A program made the translations under genes and the position numbers. From Plutella xylostella (taxonomy: Eukaryota; Arthropoda; Insecta; Lepidoptera; Plutellidae), in assembly GCF_932276165.1 (NCBI RefSeq), contig NC_063984.1:3665501-3729500 (forward strand): a stretch of DNA of 64,000 bases, read 5' to 3'. The notes below the pieces were generated by a model that was given only the letters and a program-made list of their open reading frames with translations, was not told the origin of the DNA and ran no database searches. Below, one piece after another: positions 35,631 to 50,600 of this stretch (position 1 is the first letter of the stretch; every line of letters begins with the position of its first letter).

Positions 35631-38600
35631 TACTCTTTCACGCCAAAACTACTGAACGGATTTGAATGAAATTTGGTATACATATGGTCTAGACCATGGG
35701 AAAGAACATAGGCTACTTTTTATCCCGGAATTCCCACGGGAAAACTTTTAAGGCGAAGCGAAGCGCGCGGGAACAGCTAGTACTAATATAATTACTGTGG
35801 AAAACCGTACATGAGCGAATATTGAGCAAAGTGGCCGCAAACTAAACATAATCAAATGAAAACTGATAGCGCTAGCAAACAGTGGCCAGTTCATTCATCA
35901 TTTTCACTCCACGTATCTGCATTAACAGCTCCATTCGTTAACACAATTTATAAATGCTAATCGCTAACTCATGCTGCAGTGTTTCGTGGAAAGCAATTTC
36001 TCGGGCATTTCTTGAGAATTTGATGAAACAAGAAGTTAATGTTAATATAAACAGAGTACCCATAATGATTATGTCAGTACACTTTGCGCATCGCGTTGCA
36101 ATCTTGTTGTGACAATGCATTCGTTATGCGGCGGTGGCCGTCCTTCTCCACGGTAACGGATCCATTGTTCTCACTCTTACAAAGAACACTTGGTAACTGG
36201 ATCTCGATGTTTTTCCCGTGAACAAACATGTTACTTGTGTACATCGATAATACCGATGTCACGTCAATGAAGTAATAAAGGGCGGGCCCGAAGAGTTCTG
36301 ATGGATCTGCCAATTCGTTTTGTTAGCGGCCGACAAGTCCGGACATGGAGGCATCGGGCGCTTCGTTAGTTAATGGACCATTATCCGCTTTAGTCCCTGC
36401 CCCAGAAACTGTCTGACGCGCAGCAAACTTACTGGAACATCCTTAACTTTATTGACTCTATCCGTCCGTTTCTCTTGTAATTCCCTCTAATGAAATTGAA
36501 GGAAACAAAATGACTTTGCAAATGGAAGTTACTCGTAACAGTCCTAACACTTTTTAGGTACAGAAATAAAAAAAGGAAATTACCTTAGCCACGATTTGTG
36601 GTTTCCAATTTTGTACCCCCGCGTCCAAAATTGTTCGGAACCGCAAAGTATAAGGGATTTGCCGACATAGAAGGGGAGTTGAATGGACAGTAACATTGCA
36701 TATTGACAGTCGTCGGTATCGGTACAAAGTTCAAGTAACCGGGGGGAAATTGGGATTGGACTTTCCGGGTCTTGTTAACCCCGCATGGCCTACTTTTTTC
36801 AGTAATATCATCACTGTCTTCATAATCGTTTATTTCTTATACGTTTATTTTTTATTGGCCAGTGTGTAATTGGCAGCACTGCAGAGTTGGAAGCTTTCAT
36901 TTAAGATATCAAGTTACTGTGGGACGTGGCACATACACGCCCAACATATGTCGTAGGTCGTCCGGATCGCGATATTCCCTCGTATCTGCCCCCTCGTTCC
37001 CAAATTGCCTGCGAAATCTCGCGGCCCTTTGTCCAATGGAGTTATTATTACGGTCCGCTGATTTGATGAGGATACCCATGCACAAACATATCGCTTTATG
37101 CCGCCTACGTATTTATGGCAACAATAAAGGTCTGGCCCTGGCATGCTCCAAAGAAACGAAATTAATCCGTAACAAAAGCTTATTTAAAAACCAGAACCGA
37201 TTTTTTTGATTTCATTATAATTTTCACCCAAAAATATACATGTAACGAAATTAAATTAAGATAAAGTTGGTAAATGGAATTGGTTTGAGTTACATCATAA
37301 ATTCATTAGGGATTTGTATCGAATATTCATTTGGAAGGTTGTTATTTTAGCTTGCCGTGCGGAGTGGAAGCAGCGAGTGTGGGTAGTATCCCTGGAGGCA
37401 GGGGGCAGGGGGAGGGGGCGGAATGGCACTTCCTCGGTTGCCATGGCGACGCCCCGCACGTGGCTGCCTTGCCTTCAGCCGCGAGGGCTTCTCTAGGTTT
37501 ACAAAAAACTTCCGAACAAGAGCCTTCATGCTATTGGTCTGTTTAATGCAACGCGACAGACGCCCGGTTAGCGCAGCAGAGTTCCATAACTTTTTTTTTT
37601 GTAAGCTAGACTGACCCTCTTGTTTCAGTCCCAGTCTCTCCCGAATTAGCGAACTGGAACACTCGCCGCCAATTCGGATAGAAAGCGCAGGTTATATCCG
37701 TTTATATCACGGGTGCTCCTTCAGGTGAAATGGTTCGCGTAATATTACGGTGGAGCATCAACCCTCCAAGCAAGTAATTTTAGTATCGTGGCATTTCCCT
37801 GCCTATTTCTATAACGGTAGTATAGTAATGAATCGTTTTAAGTCTTTGTTTATTATTAAAATCTATCAACTTGGATATTTTGTCTGGACATGTGGGGCAA
37901 CTGGGGTGTGATTTGTAGTCTCGCTGGCTCAATTGAGTATTATTTATTCAAGGCCTCAGTAGAAGCGTGCAACTGGCCCAGAGGGAGCCTGCCTGGCTGC
38001 TCATTAGTCAACCCTTCGTCTCGACCCGACGTAATTTAATTACGAAATTATGTTATGCCTTTCATTACAGCCCTATGCAATGACTTCGCAAATTTTACAG
38101 ACGTGTGTTTCAAAAAAAACAGCAGGCTATGCCGACTCTTTAACTCCAATAAAATAAATGCCAAAGAAGAATTAATAAAAGGATTTGCCCAATTAATGAA
38201 TTCTTAGCCGAATTAGATCGAGCGTTCTTAATTTATTAGTCCCCTTTAATGTTCGCAATGTTTTAACCCTCGCAATTTAATCGCGCCAACGAAAACGATT
38301 TCGAAGGAGTTAAGATGGAATCTTCACTTTAAGGAAACCTAAGTAGCTAGATGTGTTTGGAACACGAATCACAAAAAGATACAGTGCTGATTTTATTTTG
38401 TATCAATAAATTATCATAAGTAAGTATAATATTATATTTTCAAGTAAACTGATATAAATCATAAATCAATCAAAATATACCAAACCAAATCACATTGACA
38501 TAAGTAGGACATGTCAGCCGTGTCGAGCAAATCTAATCCATCAATATCCGTGGTGATTCCATTACTGCTGCTCGCGGCATGAAAGCTACGCAACCACTGC

Positions 38601-41600
38601 GTCCATTCGACTCAGTGTTCGTAATGGGGCGGGGGTGTACTTTATCGACTGTGGTACATCGACGTCGCTATTACCACTAATGCCATGACACTTGTGCAGG
38701 GATACACCCACGTGGCGGCCCGTGAGCTCACTGGCCTTCCTGTCTTCCGATACGGACTCATTACCGCTATCTTCATCTGCACTACCAGCTAGAAAATGAA
38801 GTCATGGTTGGAACCTTGCTGCTTAAAATGAAGCATTTTCTTCTATTAGTGTAGGCAGCTGCGACAAAGTTTGAAATGAAGGATTTGGATGATAGTTTAG
38901 ATTTGACTTGCTCTTCGCAAGTTCAAATTGACTTGCCTTGACTTGACTTGTTCAAACTTTCGCCATTTATTTAGTGCTGATGTCATACCTGCTCGCAATA
39001 AAAACACCCCTCGCTCTTGGGGATCGATCCGTCTGTATTACATATTTATTGGTAACAGCAGGGTCTTGGGAAGTTAAGGAAAAATGCTAATGCCTTCGAC
39101 ATGACCCTTGCCGCTTCCGTGAGGGGATCACTTGATGTTATCATAATTACTTGAAGGAATGTTATGGTACGAGCTGATTTGAATATCTCTTTAATGAAGT
39201 TAAAAGCCCGCGAATTAATTCAATGTCCACCCGGTGACTCATCGTCGCGTCAACTTTGACCGCGTTCTACCGAAGATAATTTTTATCATTCATTAATGAA
39301 CACGTAACACCAGTGTCTTTGTAGGAATTTGCTATATTTATTATTCCATTTGTTATAGATTAATTTCGCAGTATCTCTCTCATTAGCCAATTAATCAGTA
39401 ATACACAATAAACCACACTTAAATGTCTCACATCTGAAATTTTTGCGGTGCTCCCTCTGACACAGACAGTAATTATTCCCCTCCATTACGTTTGTATGTA
39501 AACTGGGAGCACAATGCCGACAGACCCGGGTGGCGGTTAACGTGTTAACGTGTTCACACAGAAACGCGCACAATTTAGCCTTATTTGCCTTTAGGACAAG
39601 GGAAAATAGCACCTATCATCAGTAACGTATACTCCTCATTAGCTGAGGAGAAAGTACGTTTTGGTTCGGCACCTTCAAGCTTCCGAAGTTTGCATTAATT
39701 ACAGTAAACTTGGCCCGATGTAGAACAAACTCCCCGATGATAATAAACATTGTGCAATATCTGTGTAATTAAGTTGGCGCTGGAAGTGGCTGTGGAAGTT
39801 GCCGCAGACAAACTGCCGCTCAGTGAACTTTGTCTATGAGGGCCGCCATAACTTTGAGGAAATATGACTGACTTATAGATTGTGTTTCGGATATAAATAT
39901 GTGTGTGTGGATTTACTTGGCTATTTATTGAAAAGCTAAAGTTAAACTTCATAATAAGCCATTTTCATTTCACAAACTATATTTTACCCCAGCTGGCGAA
40001 TTTCACAAACTTTTAGCGGTCCCCTTTACAGAAAAATGTTCCCCTAATGAAAAACTTGGACGCTTTGCAAACAAACATAGAGCAGAGAGAGAGTTCCCGT
40101 TTGCATATGGAATGAAGTTAGTGGTCCATGGCTCTGAGGCTGGATTAAACTCATTCATCCGCCGAGAGCGTGAAATACTGCGCAGGGCTTACTTTTTGCA
40201 ACAATGACTCATCCACGTTCTATAGGACGCGGGACGGCGGTGGTACACTAGCTACTCTCGCAGAATGACGTCACGGTTCTGGCTGAGTCAAAGCACAAAA
40301 TTTATTAAACGAGTAATTATTTTATTCGATAAATCTATGATTCAACAACACAGCATACCTCATAATGTTGTTCAGGGTTGTTCCAGGGAGACGAGTAAAT
40401 GTGACACATAATCATTGCTCATGATGATCATCAATGGTCTAGGTTATTTTGAATACGGATTTCCCCATAAAATAGGTGAATGAGTTCTCAGAATCCACAG
40501 AAGACATTAACAGCGGAAACGAGAAACGAGTTTCTTCCGAAGTCAACGTGGCACGACTGCGAGCAAAAAAAAAGTGAGCGTGCGTAGGAGTAATTTTGGC
40601 GATAAGAACTCCACGTGAGAGCGGGTCAACGACCTGTTCGTCTCCGGCATTTCTTACTGAGTCACCAGTAAGTTGCCTTTAGCTCGGATGCTCATGGAGC
40701 CATGTTAGCACTTGGCCTGCACCCGGGACCTGCAAATGAAGTCGCTAACAGCGCGCGGTCACGTACGGGAGACAAGTTCGTGACGAACGTGTGGATTCCA
40801 CCTCTATTGCTCTTCAAACTTTTTACACACTCATCCTTTGGTGCATTCCTTTTAGGGAATCTAATTAAGGTGTAAAGTACTCGGCAATCTTTTACTAGAT
40901 ATTATAATGTGAGTAAAATTCGTATACTTAACCTAAAAAACCGGCCAAGTGCGAGTCGGGCTCGCGCACAAAGGGATCCGTAGCAGCAAATATAATATTA
41001 CAGTTAAATCAACCTATCTCAAAAACTATAAGAGATACTTTGATCAAACCAAAAATCGTTGAAAGAGTTAATTAGCATGCATCACCTCTATTTTTTTTAG
41101 AATTTTATACCCCGTAGTTATAAAAATAGAGGGGGGGGGACATACTTTTTACGACTTTGAGAGCTGATATCCCAAAAACCGTTCACTTTAAGAAAAATGT
41201 TTTTTAGAAAACTTTATATCATTTTAAAAACCTTTCCATTGATACCCCACACGGGTATGTACATCGAAAAAAAAAATTTCATCCCTCAGTTACATGTATG
41301 GGGGGCCCCACCCCCAATTCTTTTTTTTACTATTTAGTGTCATATTTTTGTAGCCGTTCATACAACACATATTCCCATCAAATTTCATCACTGTAGTACT
41401 TATAGTTTCCGAGTAAATCGGCTGTGACAGACGGACAGACGGACAGACGGACAGACGGACATGACGAAACTATAAGGGTTCCGTTTTTGCCATTTTGGCT
41501 ACGGAACCCTAATAAAAAAGGACCAACCAAAAAAACCGGTCTGAATGTTCATAATGAACGTCATAAGGATTCGAGAGGCTTTGTATGTGGTGAGAGCCAT

Positions 41601-44600
41601 TAACAATGTCGAAACCCGTGGAATGGACTGAGTGGAGGGGTCGAGGAATTTATCAAAGTATTATGATCACGAAATGAACGCAGCGATAGAGATCCCGTAA
41701 TGAGAGGCTACCCACGTGGGGAGAAGTCAACCGCCTGAGCATGTGGTTTTATTAACACTTCATTTGTACTCATTTACACTGAATAATTTATGTGAATTCG
41801 ACGAGTCTATTAGTGTTAATTAATTTGTATTTGGAAAGCTCAATAACATAGAACGTGACGAGCTTCGAGAAACGTTACGTATAGCAGGCAGGTAGTTTGT
41901 TTCATTGTTTGACAATATCGGATCAGGCACAATAAACTTGACCGACATTCGGAGCTAGGTCACCCAGATCAGGTCAGGTCATTGGGGTAGCTCGGCATTC
42001 GTGCCCCGCGCAGCTTTCAATGTCCTGGCCAGCGAAAGCTTTTAAATTCTGGACCAAAACAAGCGATATTGATTTTAGATTCAGACTTCACTATTTGCTG
42101 ATTTTACTATTAACTGAACTTCTAAATTTATCATGTAATGTAGGTTAGCCATGACCAAAGTAGGTACATTCCACCTACACATATAGTTGTTTATGGTAAA
42201 ATGATTCAGTAAATGCCCTGTTCCGTTGATACTGATGGTACTATTCGATCACGTGGCAAGGTCACTACGACTCCCATGGTCATATGTAATTACTGTCATT
42301 AAATAGCGTAACACCAGATGTAAACCCATTATCATTACTAGTTTTTGTTACGCAATACATTTACTTTTTGTGAATCGCTGTTCTAATAAAAACACCTACT
42401 GTGTTACAATTTTTCATAGCAAATTAATAACTTTTTGTCAATGTGCTCACTGCTCCATTAGTCATTTCATGCATAATTTGATTTCAAGCAACTAAAATAA
42501 CCTTTTCATCAAATAAAAAATATTATAAATGTGATGAGCAATCGTCTAGATTTTGTAAGATGACTAGTGAACATGAACCTAAGAGGCTTACAGAGTGGAA
42601 GTCCCCGGTCTGAGATGTGTTACCTGAAACCCAAGAAGGCAGATTGGTGGAGCATGCACTAACGGCAGTCGCACTCAAAGTGCATTAGCCATTTGATATG
42701 CCGGATCAAATGTAACTAAATATCCAATCTCGATGGGAATGGAAGGAAATATGCACTAGAGACTACGACGAGTAACAAAACGGTAATCAAAATGCCGATA
42801 AAGAAAAGTTGAAGTTGCACTGAACGAACCGTCTCGCCAATGATGTCGAAACATGCACTGCCGTATAAACGTTTGACGTAATAATAACGAGCTTTAATAT
42901 AACCAGTCATAACAATAAAGTTTAGAGTTTATTGGCATTGCATGGCGGCCTGCGCGCCGAGGGCCGCACTCGAGGTTCAAGTGGAGCTATTTCACGAGCT
43001 ATCTTTATACAAATAAATCATTGCACCCACCCTCTGAGCGATTTCCAATAAGATTGATACATCAAAGAAAAAACGTAAGGACTTTTCAAAACAGAAAGAG
43101 ACAATGAGCTTTTAAGCGCATTGCCATTTATAGGAAAGCATGTTTATTTTCCACGCCTCAGGATGTTTTTCTTTGTCGTCTGGCAACATGGAGTGATGTT
43201 TGCTCGAGCCGCGGAGGGCTCTCCGTCAAGTTTCTGAACGTGTGGTGTCTCGAGCACGCGTCAAGAGGCAATTCTGTCTGACTCCAGCCTTTGAGATGAA
43301 GCCACTGTCCTGCCTATGACTTCCGTCTTCAAGTGCTTTCCTTGTGGTACTAACATTTTCTTATGTCAATTCTTTAAGAGCACCTTAAAAAACTGGTTTT
43401 CCTAACATTAGTGACAGGGTGATCTTTACACTCGTCTATATTATTCCTTCCATTCTACATCACACTTAACATTTGTTTATTCAAACAAGCGACGTTTAAG
43501 TGCTTAAATCAATGTGCAGAGTGTTAGTACACAACTACACATCTCGTTTCTACATGTTTGAAGGCAAATACTTTATTTCCATGTTTGCAAACAGTCGGCT
43601 GGCCGCGGCAGGTGCCGGCGGGCCGTGTTGGGGCACGTTTAGCTGCACGGAGTTGCACCACAATCACGCGCTTTATCGCCGCAATGACGCAACGCACTGC
43701 TGCACCCAAACATGCGCCCAAATAGCCTATTCAGGGAAACCAGCCCATTACTATTCTGAATTTGCACCGATAGCCCGTATTGTAAAGCCGTCTGCCACTC
43801 TTACAATCGCGCTATTGCAATACCATCATGCCAAGCCTGCACGAATAAGACGGCAAGACTCATGTAACTCCATATACGAAGGTATTTTCCTGCGCAACGC
43901 AGCAATTATTTCGAACCACCTAATCACAGCGTAAGTTATCTATGATTAATTGATATTTATTCACTGCCTTAACAGGTTTAAATTTTCTATTTAAGGTACC
44001 GCTGGAACATGACTACGGTTATTTAGAACTTAATTGGGTATAACCTATAATAAAGTGTAATAACTTAAATGCATCGGCCTTTAGATTTCTACATTCCGAG
44101 GTGTTGATAAAATATTTATGATTTTTTAAGTTTCTGACCTCATCATCCTGTTACTTATTCAACAAGTGTAACAAAGTCTCCCTGAACTGCTCAAGTATGT
44201 ATGCTATCTGACAACAGACATAAAGCAGCCAGCCAGTTGCCAACATCTTTGCATATTAAAGGTCATTTACTTAGAATAATTTCCTTCTGGCATTTCAGAT
44301 TCTGACCTTGTGCCATTTACATCTACTTTCTGCCTGCTTGCATCTTCCATGTTATCTCGGAGCGGAGTTGCTTTAACTTTAACCTATGAAAAGTATCAAG
44401 TAGAGTGCATAGCCTATGTCTAGTTTATTATTATAAAATGGTATAGTGTAGGTATATTTTTGGAATACTATCAAAAAACAGTAGCTCAACTTAGTGACCC
44501 CAGAACAGACTCCGTCATCTTCAATTTAGAAAAAGGATTTTAGAGGGATAGCGAACTTGGACAACAGGCTTCCAGAAAAATTGGCTTTCAAATGCCGCCT

Positions 44601-47600
44601 AAAAGCTTTGTGTGGTAAAATGCTCGGTACAGCAATTATGCGCTGTCTGTCTGGCCAGCCACAATAGTTTTCCGACTGAGAACTGCTATTTTCCCAACAT
44701 TCAACTGGATTCTTGCGTCAGTGGCGGTAACATAACGGATGAATTAAAGTAATTGTGTATATCCTAGTATTTTAATGGGTTATATACTGTGAGAGTACTT
44801 CTCTAGAATTATAATTATTATCTTCCTGGTGCAGCCGGTGTTATTAAAAGCTTTTTAATATTATGAATGTGTTTTTCCTTTCCTTTTTAGTCGGGAAGTC
44901 AAATCGCGGCTATCGTGTTGCTTTTAGCCGCGCTAATGACTCATAGAGCTTTTCCCTGGAGGCTCGATTGCTGCAAGTAACGGAAGGTTCGAGTCCACAA
45001 TTAGTGCAGTGAGTCCCGTTACAGGCGCATTGTCCGCCGCCGTGCTCCGCCGTGATGCTCCTTTGTGCCGTAATGGAGGCTTCTCAGCTTGTTTGTTTTG
45101 CGTTTGCGAGAGGCAACAACCATTGTTGTCTAATTACCCGCTTGTGTTTCTTCAATAGCCTATTGGACTGTAATCACCTCTTGAAGAACTTTGGATCTGA
45201 TGTTATGATTTATGATCAAGTTACATCGTATAATACAATACATCATGAGCGTATACCATAAATGAAGACGTATGTATCATTCTCATTAGACACGTTCTCT
45301 ATAGTATACGAGATATTTTCTTAAATTACGACCACCCTTTATTTAAGATCGCCTCTTAGATAAACGTTGAAAGGGCGTAGGATGACTAGATACCCGAGTT
45401 TAAATATCTCGAAGCGCCATCTGACATAATGCGAATATTATCGCTATTGTGGGCGCAGAGATGAAGGCATATCGCCGCCTAATTCGCCTGTGCAAATGTT
45501 GCATTTCAGAGGACCTCCCTGTATCTGTTTACATTAAGGCGACCAACCTCCATATTGCGAGCACTGAACATTGGCAAACAAGCGCAGTGAGCTGATTTTA
45601 TAAGTTAGTCACGATGGCCCTGTTATTAAACTGTCATTAGGCCCCATTATTAATAGATGTAATTCAATACGAGGAGAGACCGTTAGCCAGCAACGGTGCT
45701 AAATGCGACCTCAATAAGGGACGCATACTTTTCACCGGAAGTGTCTCAGCATGAACTGAAAGGGCTTCCGGAATGATAATTAAGAAATATAGCATTCATT
45801 TACATTATTGTTGGTCTAACAGCTGTTCTAAGCACTTGTGTAGGAAATAAGTTTTTGTGACCTTGCCCGAATAGAGGGTGAAAGCTGGCACGAATAAACT
45901 GGCTCAACCTTAGGTAGTTCTTTAGGCCCACTTTCTAAATATAGGCTACGAAAATTCAGGCAAAAGAAAGGCCAAGGACGCCACCCCGCCGCGAGAGACC
46001 TTCGGATCGGGTCTGCCCTTCAAAAGAGCCTTCGTTGGGAATATGTCCTTGACGACGACCTCAGAAGCCTCCGATGGTAGAGTTACGTAGCGACCGATCG
46101 ATACTGTTACACTGACTGAATTAAGACATACTTTCACTTTTAAAAATCCTTGCTTGGCTTTACCACACAATCATAACTGATTCACTTAGCTTCACCATAA
46201 CTCTCACCCCTGAAGATTATTGTCATTCTTGTCTTGAACCTGCCGGAATGTTAATGTCATGTCATGTCCTGGCAGCGCCAACACATTTGTTTCTAGTCAA
46301 TTTGCCTGAAACGCTACAATTTCAAATGCACCGTTGAACACACAATGTTAATTTGCGTGTCGATTCACGCAATAGTTAGATTTCCGTGCCCGTGAATATT
46401 ATATGAAATAACTGCCAACTGGAAATCTGAAAAAGGTTCCTAATAGGAACTAATAGGAACCTTTTATACGTTTAAAAAGTTTATTTTGTAGAAAATACCT
46501 AGTAATATTCATAATAAGGATTTATAAATATGATAGCAATCAATTAGCAATTTAGAAAATAAGTTTTTCATCTTGATGTATGAAGTGATCCATAATGCTA
46601 AGTGGCAACAGCTGGTAGCTAGTCCTCGATCGATTAATAAATTATAGAAGCCAGTGAAGCAACTAGTAACACGCCAGCCGACAACTCTAGCTATATTGAG
46701 TGCGTGGATTGTATTTGATCTTGAAATGATAGACAAACTACAGTATAAAAGTTAATCCTGTTTATGAAGACATATATTTTCGATTATGAAGGGCAATGTC
46801 AAGGAAATGGTATTATTTCTGGGCGGATATTAAATTACAGTTTGTGTGAAGCCGGACGGGGCGGTGCGGGCGGACTGTGGCCGCAGGTTTACGATCATCC
46901 AAGCTCATTGAAGAGCACAGCGTCTGTCTGTGACTGAACAACACATGACTACAGACGGCCAGCTCGTCATTCGGTACGCGACGCAAACTATTATACCTTT
47001 CAATTAGGTGTTAACACTTATTAACATTTCCTCTCTCCGTCGTTATGAGCGGCAGTAATAATGAACGGGACAGTATTAGCGATGCGCACGCGCAAGCACG
47101 TGGCGGCGGCGGCGGCGGCGGCACGCGCCGGAAGCACGACCGACCTCACCTGGACAGGGAAGAATCCCAAGTTCCCACGCACCTGCCGCTATACCTCGCT
47201 AACATATACGCCAAAGGTGATCCAACCTATGTTTGCTTTCATTATGATTAAGACCGTCATCGGATATTTATAGATAATAATAATCATAATGGCAAACCAC
47301 TTACTGTCGAAGCAATGTGATGAATTGCGCAATCTTAACATGCTGATTATTTCTTGCCGGAGTTATTTTTCAAATGATCAAACCTCTAATAAGAAGAGTC
47401 CACTAAAGCTTGTTCATTTAATTTCCTGGCAGCGTCCGCGATAACTGCTTGTTGGTTCAGTGTAAGTAATTAATTTCACCGAGCTTCGTTATATGCAGCC
47501 AGGCAGGACAGCTTAATAACACCTCTATTCACCCAGAGCCTATTTAGCCCTGTAACGAGAATCCTCTTTAAGTGGATAAAATGTTGTGTAACGTCCGCAC

Positions 47601-50600
47601 AACTGAAATTATGACTTTTTGTCATATAGAAAATTATGTTGACTATAAAACAGTGTAGGAGAATGGCACCCTTGCGGCTCATTTGAGCCCGACATTGCGG
47701 ACGAATGCATTCACATTCGCATAACATTTACCTGCGCAGCTGTGTTGCATTTCTCTACAACATGCAATTTCCCGCTAGCATCCTTCTCCATTAAGATAAT
47801 ACTTCGCGGAAGATATTAATGTGGTTCCCATTCCACTCGCCCCCCGCCCCCACCCCTCGAGCCTCCTCTTAGCCTTGGTTGAAGCTGCCGAGCTCACCTT
47901 GATTTCCTTTGTTAGTTTTTCTCATCGGACTGACACATACTGCGATCAATACCAATACGTTTGTTGTGATATTTATTTTAGCACTGCTATTTTATACGTT
48001 CTTCGAGCTTACGTCACTTTGGTCAATAGTGCCTATTGTCACTTCTTCAGTTATAAACCTCCAAGAGTTGGCGGTCACGCAAGCCACTTGCTAATCCGCC
48101 ATTCAATTGTTACCGTGACCGTGAACTCGGGCTACCTCTCCGCTTCGCTGGTATTTCAAAGAATCGGTAATATAGCAAAGTTTGGCTTCAACGGGAAGAA
48201 ATTTGTTTTGGCTTCACTTGGATGTAACTATGTGATAAATGTATCGTCGGTGCACTGACGAGTAAACTACCACTATTCATGAGATAGAAACTCAAATGCG
48301 TCGAGATGTCACCAGAGACTGGCGCCTGCGGAAAAAGTTGCACGCAGGGAGAATGAAAACCACATTGCGTTTCTAGACGTTTTCACGTTGCGTCATAAAC
48401 GTAAGCTCCAGACAACGTCTCTTCCACTTTTTATGGGTATAGAGAAAATAGTTTTCCAGACCGACAACTTAACTGTGCGTCTTGAAATTATGAGGATTAC
48501 GATCAATACTTTCTTTTTTTAAGCTGCTCTATTTATCCATGCTTCGCAATAAAATCTAAATCTATGTATGTGCGAGTACTCATATCCAACATTTGTAATG
48601 ATTATATGCCACCAAATAAATAAAATGAAATTAGTATATCACACATAAAGTTTATAGTGATAAATGGCACAAAATTTATACTATTTTGGCAAACATGCTC
48701 CCTGCGGTGACAATAACAGCAACACAGAACATGATAAAGAAAATGAGCAGCTGCATCTCTCCCCAGCTCACTCCAATCATTGTTCGGCGCAAGGGTCGCC
48801 GGTGGAGGGGGCAATGCCCGTAATACAAAAAAACCTATTAAAGGAACGCATCCAGGTACCGGCCGAGGCCTCGTTTCTAAACGTTATGTTATCCCATTTA
48901 TCGGCTGATCGATTTGGGTCGAACAACTTGAGTATGGACTTGCACGTCTTAGCGTTTGCGGTCAGCAAATAATCGCGGTGGAGGAAAGCGTCACGGAAAA
49001 TACCGCAAATATTACAGGAATCTCGGACTTCTCTTACGTGAGAGTCTTTAGCCTTAGTTTGAAAATTATAAATTTAACCTACTTAATAGTTTTGCTAAGT
49101 AAATTTGTTTTAGCTAAGTATTCACAAGCTCCAATTATTAGAGGTTCGTTAGCTAGATTAGATTCTCGTTAAAATGGGGTGATTTCAAGATAAGTATAAT
49201 GAGTAGTGGATAGTTAGACAGTTGCATGCAAGATGCAAGTAACAGATAGGGAGACCGTTCTGAATAGGATGTTGATGAACCCTTTGGACTATAAACGTGC
49301 AGATACAAACTATACGAGCAATGAAGAGCGCAGACAAAATGATGCAATAAATAATTCATACAAGTTGAGTAGGTGAGCATTCAGTGCATGCGGGTAGACA
49401 ATGACCGGGCAACAGCATTCATTCAGCCATTCACATAACAGCCTCGTTGCGGCGGAGCTCAGCACCATTCATACACAACTCCGCGTTTATTACATCTCGC
49501 ACAATCTATTTGATTGACTCTTCGATTAACTGCGCCGCGAACATTTCTGCTATATTACGCTTCACCCGTACATGAACCTCCGTTAGCATTCCTGCGCAAT
49601 CTAACAGCATCAAAGGGTTTTTTATTACTTATTTTATTTGATCCAAATTAAGTTGAGCACGTTCGTTTCCAATAAACATGCTGAGGATCGTTATCTAATA
49701 TCCATCGCCGCATACATCAGCCCTTTATCTCGGGCTTGATCTAACCAACCTGTCTTTGTAACTGGTACAATGCTTCATAAATAGAGCACAATGGAATAGA
49801 CACGGAATTATTTGTGAGGCGAACGAGAAGCCGTAATAAATAAATGTTTTAAAACATGTAAATTACGGTATGTACCTACAAAAGTTTTAAAAAAATTAAG
49901 CATCCTGCTCATTTTCATATTTAAAATCATATTTGAATAGTCTCTCTACACTACACCTAAATCTCCCAGACATATAAATCACTCTTGTTTATTCAACTGT
50001 TTCAATTTGGATGGATTTTTGGCAACATCTGAGGTCTTTTTGGTGTCCTGTTTCTCTCCCTAGTAGATATTGGAAGTGCATTAAGCCATTAGTAAACATT
50101 TAGTACATTCCTCTCGCAGGGGTGTCTGCTGACGTGGGTTGTGGCTCCATACAGGAGGGGGCGCTCACTGAATGCTGAACTGAATACTGACAAGTAGTCA
50201 GTTGTCTTTAATTGCATAAATTATTATCTCTCACTTTGATGTTGATGACTACCAAAGGAAGGATTTTCCAGAAAGTTTGGACTAAACAAATACATACTAA
50301 CATAACGAAATATCATCAAGTAGTATTATAATATTCATGGAAGCTAATAGTTTCTTCAAAGGTCAACAGGAAATTATATTGTGACAAATCCTACGCTTAT
50401 TTGATGACTGACAATTTGTATACTCAAAACCAGTTCTGGCTATAAACAGCGATGCATAAATCATGATCAAGACGTTTTTAACACCAGACTATGACCATTT
50501 GATTTAAATATTCCTAAGTAATGATGTTTATTTCATTAGATAACAATATTTCTGTTAAGTAACTTTTCTTGTTAATGAGTTTTCCCAGCCAGCAGTTAGC

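Larger units (their letters stand above)
35781..40937. other. Long intronic stretch, repeat-poor
   Basis: No gene or transposon recognised. It includes a GC-rich island at 37370-37500 with an X-box-like palindrome, a GACTTG-rich patch near 38910-38955, and a CRE plus AP-1 pair at 40266-40290. The lack of repeats here is notable. Confidence 0.35.

Noticed and set aside
43500..43934. 144-codon plus-strand open frame
   Set aside because: No recognisable domain, no splice or promoter context, and residue use looks like translated non-coding DNA. The opposite strand has a similar overlapping frame.
47045..47251. Frame with a seven-Gly run (MSGSNNERDSISDAHAQARG...)
   Set aside because: Considered as an alternative first exon. 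The only nearby donor-like site (AAAG|GTGATC) is weak and no target acceptor is implied, so it is listed only as a GGC repeat.
47821..48258. 145-codon plus-strand open frame
   Set aside because: No domain or signal of selection is visible, and a second frame overlaps it on the same strand. Treated as chance.
48664..48972. 102-codon plus-strand open frame beginning MAQNLYYFGKHAPC
   Set aside because: It has ATG and stop but no family resemblance, and the antisense strand is open over much of it. Not supported as a gene.
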